DNA of 64,000 bases, taken from Ascaris suum (Eukaryota > Nematoda > Chromadorea > Rhabditida > Ascarididae). Every line of letters begins with the position of its first letter. The stretch's first letter is position 1. The stretch lies in NCBI GenBank assembly GCA_013433145.1, contig CM024183.1, forward strand, positions 1,267,501 through 1,331,500, written 5' to 3'. The translations under genes were made by a program, and so were the position numbers. The notes beneath the pieces were generated by a model, which worked only from the letters and a program-made list of their open reading frames with translations, made no database searches and had not been told where the DNA came from. This document shows, one piece after another, positions 63,393-64,000 of the stretch.

Positions 63393-64000
63393 CTATAAAA
63401 AATTATCGAAATTTTTTTTAAAAAATAGAATTATTTATTTCCATTTATAATATTTTATACAAATATAATTTTTTTGGGGTATGATTTTGTATTTCTTTGT
63501 TTTGGAGTTTGTAATTTGTTGTTCCGGAGCTATTTGCTTGTTCCGGAGTAGCTTTTTGGATATGAATATGTTCTAAATATAGGTGGAATGAATATATTAG
63601 GAATCATTATAAATATAGATGGAATGAACACCTTGTTCTAGAATTCTAGAAGTTCTAAAATTCTAGAAGAATACTAGAAGTTCGTTAGTTGCACTGTTTA
63701 TATTGAAAGTTAGTTCTGCATTTATAGGAAATTATAGATATGCAGACGAACAATACGGATCCCCAACGAATAATTTGAAGGAGTTTTTGACTTCCGGGAA
63801 AAGAACTCTAAGATCTTCCGGAAAAAAAAACGTTCCTGAGTAGAGGAGTATTGCTTGTATCACTGATATGGTCAGAATTCTTGTCGAAATTGGGCATTAC
63901 TGTGCACTCATTTTGTCCAGCATTAAGAGTTTGCCATACCAATTACTATTTCTTTGATTCGCTCTTCGGTTCCTAATTACTGAATAGGCAAATTATTTAC
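63393..64000. other. Right edge, no supported feature
   Basis: AT-rich with a two-copy 'gttccggag' motif near 63520 and 63540. A minus-strand acceptor-like tattcag at the very end (revcomp of 63980-63986) opens no frame that joins the exon at 63392 in phase. Nothing else is seen. Confidence 0.4.

Overview
This window reads as nuclear DNA of a nematode, probably a chromadorean. The evidence is AT-rich sequence, split genes with introns from about 50 bp to 2 kb bounded by GTAAGT-type donors and TTTCAG-type acceptors, acceptor-like sites a few bases upstream of several start codons (as expected for spliced-leader trans-splicing), and protein-level matches to animal genes. No bacterial, viral or plasmid gene is visible. 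The species cannot be named from sequence alone. All gene models below were assembled by eye from splice sites, reading-frame phase and remembered family sequences.

Layout. 1-5,042 (+): exons of an unrecognised gene cut by the left edge, plus a single-pass transmembrane exon that may or may not belong to it. 5,043-14,658: no gene I can support; AT and C/G tracts and a pair of hairpin repeats. 14,659-26,696 (-): a ~20-exon homolog of C9orf72 (nematode alfa-1), with a large insertion in its N-terminal longin region. 26,778-29,958: divergent intergenic region. 29,959-34,824 (+): TTC19 homolog, eight exons. 35,093-39,461 (-): PGAP4/TMEM246-like Golgi glycosyltransferase, six exons, convergent with TTC19. 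From 41 kb a run of small + strand genes follows: URM1 (with a frameshift at its C-terminus), a mitochondrial ribosomal bL27-like protein, LIN-7, a small coiled-coil protein resembling SNAPC5, and ISCA2. 61,992-63,392 (-): the 3' end of an unrecognised multi-pass membrane protein.

Functional themes. TTC19 (complex III), bL27m (mitochondrial translation) and ISCA2 (mitochondrial 4Fe-4S assembly) are mitochondrial. URM1 is a sulfur carrier for tRNA thiolation. C9orf72/ALFA-1 acts in lysosome/autophagy control, LIN-7 in epithelial and synaptic scaffolding, and PGAP4 in GPI-anchor side-chain addition. The same-strand run URM1, bL27m, LIN-7, SNAPC5-like, ISCA2 could be one or more trans-spliced operons, but gaps of 1.4-3.2 kb make that uncertain.

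Most notable points: the C9orf72 homolog and its irregular splicing features; the apparent 1-nt frameshift that removes the essential Gly-Gly end of URM1; optional in-frame 30-nt segments at the LIN-7 N-terminus; many long poly-G/poly-C tracts; and a strongly over-represented octamer ATGCAAAT.
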